Source: Salinadaptatus halalkaliphilus
Lineage (GTDB): Archaea; Halobacteriota; Halobacteria; Halobacteriales; Natrialbaceae
Direction of reading: 5' to 3'
Length of the DNA stretch: 64,000 nt
NCBI RefSeq assembly: GCF_006543045.1
Contig: NZ_RBZW01000003.1
Coordinates: 62,001 to 126,000, forward strand
Part shown: piece by piece, positions 60,864 to 64,000 of the stretch
Layout of the letters: each line of letters begins with the position of its first letter
How positions within the stretch are numbered: position 1 is the stretch's first letter
The notes under the pieces: generated by a model
What the model saw: only the letters and a program-made list of their open reading frames with translations
What the model was told of the DNA's origin: nothing
The model's database searches: none
Translations under genes and position numbers: made by a program

Positions 60864-61490
60864 ATGCTCCGGTGGATCTTCGCGCTGTTGCTCATTCCGT
60901 TTCTCGACGCCGTCTTGCTCGCGGTCGTCGTCAGCCAGACCGGTGCCATCGGCTGGGTCGGGATGGTGCTGTTGGTCGTCCTCACTGGACTGGTCGGCAT
61001 GCTCCTCGTTCGCGCAGAGGGACGGCGCACCTTGCGGAAGATGCAACGCTCGTTAGCCCAGGGTGAGCCCCCGACCAACGAGTTACTCGATGGCGGCCTG
61101 TTGATCGCCTCGGGCGCGTTCCTGCTGACGCCGGGGCTCGTGACCGACGCCATCGGCTTTCTGTTGGTCGTCCCGCTGAGTCGCATCCCGATCCGGGCCG
61201 CGCTCAAACGCTGGGTCATCGTCCCCTACGCCGACAAGAAAACCGACGGCTTCGCAAGCGGCGCCGTCTGGACCTACGGTTTCCCCGACGAGGCCGGTGC
61301 CGGCGGGTCGTCCAACGCCGGTCGCAGCGATGCTGCCTCGAGTGGGGACGGCACGTACGACCTCGGCGAGGACGCCTACACCGTCGATACCGGCGATAGC
61401 TCGAGTGCGGATAGCTACACGATCGACTTCGGCGAGGACGACCCACAATCGTCCGACGATCCCGACGACGGCGATCGGTTCCCGCGGTAG
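60864..61490 (+). CDS. FxsA family membrane protein
   Basis: A 208-aa protein. The FxsA domain spans about residues 1-125: LRWIFALLLIPFLDAVLLAVV, GWVGMVLLVVLTGLVGMLLV, QRSLAQGEPPTNELLDGGLL and LTPGLVTDAIGFLLVVPLSR. It is followed by a long acidic Ser/Asp/Gly-rich cytoplasmic tail. In E. coli FxsA suppresses phage exclusion when overexpressed; the normal role is unknown. Confidence 0.85.
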   Translation: MLRWIFALLLIPFLDAVLLAVVVSQTGAIGWVGMVLLVVLTGLVGMLLVRAEGRRTLRKMQRSLAQGEPPTNELLDGGLLIASGAFLLTPGLVTDAIGFLLVVPLSRIPIRAALKRWVIVPYADKKTDGFASGAVWTYGFPDEAGAGGSSNAGRSDAASSGDGTYDLGEDAYTVDTGDSSSADSYTIDFGEDDPQSSDDPDDGDRFPR

Positions 61491-61518
61491 CAGTTCCCAC
61501 GCCATTCTCGGAAAGAAA

Positions 61519-61527
61519 CGTTTAAAC
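61519..61527 (+). promoter_or_regulatory. TATA box of tRNA-Ile
   Basis: CGTTTAAAC-type sequence about 33-40 nt before the tRNA 5' end at 61559, consistent with an archaeal box A. Confidence 0.5.
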
Positions 61528-61558
61528 ATACCACCCGGCAACTATCGAGTGCAGACGC

Positions 61559-61632
61559 GGGCCGATAGCTCAATTAGGTTGAGCGCCACTCTGATAAGGT
61601 GGAGGCTCTCGGTTCAAATCCGAGTCGGCCCA
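61559..61632 (+). tRNA. tRNA-Ile (GAT)
   Basis: A 74-nt cloverleaf: acceptor GGGCCGA/TCGGCCC with discriminator A, D arm AGCTCAATTAGGTTGAGC, anticodon stem CCACT/GGTGG with loop CTGATAA (anticodon GAT), T arm GGTTCAAATC. No intron and no encoded CCA. Confidence 0.93.
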
Positions 61633-61749
61633 TCCTTCTCGCCGCAGCGTCGTCTGGGTTCGAGTGTTGCTGTCTCGTCGCACTCGAGGGAACTCACGAG
61701 AACACTCACAAACACTTTTTATCGGCGTTGTGGTCACACGGATCGGAGG

Positions 61750-62304
61750 ATGACGTCACAGCGCTACCTACGAACGGACCGTCGGACGATGCTCGCTGGG
61801 CTTTCGACTGGCCTCGGTCTCACGGCAGTGGCTGGCTGTACCGGAATCTCTGACGGTGACGAAGCGACGATAGCGGATTCGGATGCCGACGACGCCGAGC
61901 CACCGGCCCACGCGGAGTACGAATCGACCGACGTTCGCGTGACAGATCCCGATGGCGACGAGTTGGGCGAAGTGACGGCGGCGATCGCCGATACGTCGGA
62001 GTTACAACGAACCGGGTTGAGCGACACCGAAACGCTCCCCGAGAACCGAGGAATGCTGTTCGTCTACGACTCGGTCGAGGAACTGACGTTTTCGATGCCG
62101 GAGATGGCGTTTCCGATCGACATTCTCTTCGCCGACGACGCGGGCGTCATCACGAGCATCTACCGCGCTCGAGCGCCTGCGCCACGCGAAGACGGCACCG
62201 AGCAGATCTACTACGGCGAGGGACAGTACGTGTTGGAAGTCGTCTACGAGTGGACCGCCGATCGCGATGTCCAGGTGGGTGACAGTCTCGAGTTCGAACT
62301 GTGA
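61750..62304 (+). CDS. DUF192 family lipoprotein
   Basis: A 184-aa secreted protein. The start has a Tat-like signal (DRRTMLAGLSTGLGLTAV) and lipobox (VAGC), then an acidic linker. The DUF192 domain follows: VTAAIADTSELQRTGLSDTE, NRGMLFVYD, LTFSMPEMAFPIDILFADDA and YVLEVVYEWTADRDVQVGD. Structures of the family show a small beta-rich fold; the function is unknown. The ATG at 61750 begins right at the signal. Confidence 0.87.
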   Translation: MTSQRYLRTDRRTMLAGLSTGLGLTAVAGCTGISDGDEATIADSDADDAEPPAHAEYESTDVRVTDPDGDELGEVTAAIADTSELQRTGLSDTETLPENRGMLFVYDSVEELTFSMPEMAFPIDILFADDAGVITSIYRARAPAPREDGTEQIYYGEGQYVLEVVYEWTADRDVQVGDSLEFEL

Positions 62305-62515
62305 GGGCGGAGCGCGATACTGGTTCCCGTCGCTCACCGTTTCTCGGCCGGGGACTTGCTACGTGCCCAACCGCCACCACCTCTGTCTCTCGCGCTGGCA
62401 AATCCAGTTGTTCGCCGTCGAATCCCCGCCGATAATTACACCCTCCTATCTTCATGCGATATGAACACATGGCTCATCCAACATTTATGCGCCCATCCGT
62501 TGGCGATGTTGGTGG

Positions 62516-62734
62516 TTGTTGTCAACACCCGAACACCAAGTCACGGTACCGGATACTATCGACTCACCCGCAACCAAGCTCGTGTACGTGGCGATTACCG
62601 TGATCGAGACGGCGACAGTCTCGAGACTCCACCGCCTGCTCGATCTCTCGAAACTGACGTTGCTTCCGATACTCTGGTCGCTCGTCGACGCCGGTTTCAT
62701 CCAGCGACAGGAGGGACGCTATGTCCGCCGATAA
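62516..62734 (+). CDS. Small HTH protein (72 aa)
   Basis: A 72-aa protein consisting of one MarR-like winged-helix unit: TKLVYVAITVIETATVSRLH, LDLSKLTLLPILWSLVDAGF and the wing IQRQEGRYVRR. The start is uncertain: TTG at 62516 or 62519; a TATA-like CATTTATG (about 62482-62489) sits at leaderless distance before them. It overlaps the next gene by 14 nt, so the two are translated together. The 62305-62515 gap before it holds only this promoter. Confidence 0.65.
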   Translation: MLSTPEHQVTVPDTIDSPATKLVYVAITVIETATVSRLHRLLDLSKLTLLPILWSLVDAGFIQRQEGRYVRR

Positions 62735-63266
62735 CGGTCGTGCGAGGCTGCCGATGGCCCTCGAGGCACGGGAGTCGGTCCACGTCGAGTGCTACGTTCG
62801 CTCGCAACTCCCCGGACCGGTCGCCGAGCGGGCCAACACGATCGTCGGGCGGCTCAGGCGACTTCGCGACCACGACCGCCTCGACTCGTTTCGGGTGGTC
62901 GACTGGCCGCCAGTACATCGCCACCTTGAGTACTCGGTCAGCGAGCCGACGCGAGACGAACTGGTGCGGACGTTCGAACGGTGGGCCGACCGCAGCGAGG
63001 TCACGCTCGAGCCGGCGTTTCGCCGACGGGAGTCGCTCTCCTCGCCACTCGAGGGCGACGAGCTCCACGGTCGCCTCCGGGTGCCGGTCGTGGCACTCGC
63101 GGTGTACGACGACGTGGGGCCGTCGGAGACGCTCTGTGGCGTCGTTCCGTATACGGAGCCACGCGAGCAGGGTCAGGACCGAACGGTCACGGTCGCCGAC
63201 TGGCTCGCTGCTGTCGAGCCGCCGGAGCTGACCGGGCAGGTACAGGTCCCGAAACCGACGACCTGA
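62721..63266 (+). CDS. HTH-linked haloarchaeal protein of unknown function
   Basis: A 181-aa acidic protein (ESVHVECYVRSQLPGPVAER near the start, RLRRLRDHDRLDSFRVVDWP, LRVPVVALAVYDDVGPSETL, VTVADWLAAVEP at the end). The N-terminal 17 residues are upstream of the conserved core. I recognise it only as a haloarchaeal protein often placed with a small HTH gene. The 14-nt overlap with the preceding gene suggests that they act as a pair, the HTH binding DNA and this one sensing. Confidence 0.65.
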   Translation: MSADNGRARLPMALEARESVHVECYVRSQLPGPVAERANTIVGRLRRLRDHDRLDSFRVVDWPPVHRHLEYSVSEPTRDELVRTFERWADRSEVTLEPAFRRRESLSSPLEGDELHGRLRVPVVALAVYDDVGPSETLCGVVPYTEPREQGQDRTVTVADWLAAVEPPELTGQVQVPKPTT

Positions 63267-63360
63267 GGAGTGACGTAGCCGTTCTGCGAGGGATGATCTC
63301 AGTAGGCTGCAAGCGAAACGAGCGCTTATATGTGTTCACTGGATATACTCGAACGGTTAC

Positions 63361-64000
63361 ATGCCCTCCAGGCAGTCTGCACTGCTCGTCGGTGCAGTCA
63401 TCGTGGCCCTCCTCGTGGTCGGTGGTTTCGCCGCTATGCCGAGCGGGAACGCCAATGGGGTCGCCGTCTCGGATGACGACATCGACGATACCACACCCGC
63501 TGACGACCCTCGACCGACCGGTGACAGCATCACCGTCGCCGTCGTCGATACCGGCATCGACGACAGCCACGCGGCGCTCGAGGGGCAGGTCGTCGACCGC
63601 ATCGATCTGACGGACGACGGCGCCGACGCTGAGGGTGGCGTCGACAAGCACGGCCACGGCACCCACGTTGCAGGCGTCGTGGCCGGACAGGACGTGGACG
63701 GAGCACAACCGGGCGTCGCTCCCGGTGCCGATCTCGTCGATGTCCGGGTTCTGAGCGAGGAAGGCGAAGGCGACGCCGAACGGATCGCGGAGGGAATCAC
63801 TTACGCCGTCGAGGAGGCCGACGCCGATATCGTGCTGTTGAGTCTCAACGTCGCGGGCGTCGACGACGAACCGATCGACGAAAGCGTCGCTCGAGCGACC
63901 GACCAGGGCGCCGTCGTCGTCGCCTCGGCGGGCAACACGGGCGCGACGCGCTCGATTACGACACCCGGGCGCACGCCAGAGATGATTACCGTCGGCGCGA
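63361..64000 (+). CDS. S8 family serine peptidase (subtilase), 5' part only
   Basis: The frame from ATG 63361 stays open to the window edge (213 codons). Residues 7-25 (ALLVGAVIVALLVVGGFAA) are a signal or anchor helix. Catalytic Asp63 lies in VAVVDTGIDDSH and catalytic His99 in KHGHGTHVAGVVAG; AGNTGATRSITTPGRTPEMI holds the oxyanion Asn region. The nucleophile Ser would lie beyond the window. Only about 30 residues separate the signal from the catalytic domain, so the usual I9 propeptide is missing, unlike halolysins. A TATA-like CTTATATG (63325-63332) precedes the start. Confidence 0.88.
   Translation, partial: MPSRQSALLVGAVIVALLVVGGFAAMPSGNANGVAVSDDDIDDTTPADDPRPTGDSITVAVVDTGIDDSHAALEGQVVDRIDLTDDGADAEGGVDKHGHGTHVAGVVAGQDVDGAQPGVAPGADLVDVRVLSEEGEGDAERIAEGITYAVEEADADIVLLSLNVAGVDDEPIDESVARATDQGAVVVASAGNTGATRSITTPGRTPEMITVGA

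Overview
The window is chromosomal DNA of a halophilic archaeon (class Halobacteria; the mix of genes fits a Natrinema/Haloterrigena-like Natrialbaceae, which is inference only). Evidence: high GC with strong third-position bias, very acidic proteins, TATA boxes about 25-30 nt in front of start codons (leaderless genes), Tat-type lipobox signals, FtsZ1, archaeal RPA with its partner protein, D-aminoacyl-tRNA deacylase DtdA, several bacterio-opsin-activator (HTH_10) regulators, a HalOD1 protein and three archaeal tRNAs.

Layout. 1-1563: edge of a P-loop kinase gene, then remains of IS1341-type transposon DNA (DUF2080 gene plus a tnpB broken by a palindromic insert and a C-terminal deletion). 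1637-4647: phosphonate/phosphate-type ABC transporter phnD-phnC-phnE. 4673-13614: an inositol-monophosphatase-family enzyme, a NucS-N-domain/zinc-finger protein, a glutamate-cysteine ligase family enzyme, an FAD oxidoreductase with a VOC protein and an esterase, a ferredoxin, a DCC protein, an MFS carrier and hemB. 13957-15855: an ammonium channel fused to its PII regulator. 16016-21051: hemL, then hemC-cobA-hemD, i.e. most of the route from glutamate semialdehyde to uroporphyrinogen III and precorrin-2. 21572-26034: RecJ-like DHH nuclease, ftsZ1, dtdA. 26240-34411: sensor/regulators, a Ca2+/Na+ exchanger, a NikR-like metal regulator divergent from two COG0523 metallochaperone GTPases, and a frameshifted HIT gene. 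34549-38431: moaB-type gene, amidase, and the rpa3-rpap3 pair, preceded by an apparent leaderless 10-codon upstream ORF. 38988-43320: IclR regulator divergent from an acyl-CoA dehydrogenase and a CoA ligase. 44385-46042: a second VOC dioxygenase plus esterase pair. 46243-51322: ribbon-helix-helix protein, Cys-rich protein, tRNA-His, cupin, and an iron-siderophore ABC transporter with three DtxR/IdeR-type operators. 51346-59023: DUF2062 protein, SF2 helicase, DUF255 thioredoxin-fold protein, TrmB regulator and a receiver-GAF-HTH_10 regulator. 59410-64000: protein-isoaspartate methyltransferase, tRNA-Pro, BofA- and FxsA-type membrane proteins, tRNA-Ile, DUF192 lipoprotein, a small HTH pair and the start of an S8 protease.

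How the parts work together. Heme/siroheme synthesis, iron uptake and metal trafficking (COG0523 pair, NikR-like regulator) share the window, as do nitrogen entry (Amt-PII) and its use in tetrapyrroles. Thiol/electrophile handling may link the glutamate-cysteine ligase, the FAD oxidoreductase and two VOC-esterase pairs.

The most unusual material outside genes is a set of palindromic elements. Three are about 85 bp and one is 113 bp; their ends resemble TGATACGG/TCATACGG, and several abut or include stop codons. A second 86-bp type, with ends CTATAGTA, has inserted into one of them.
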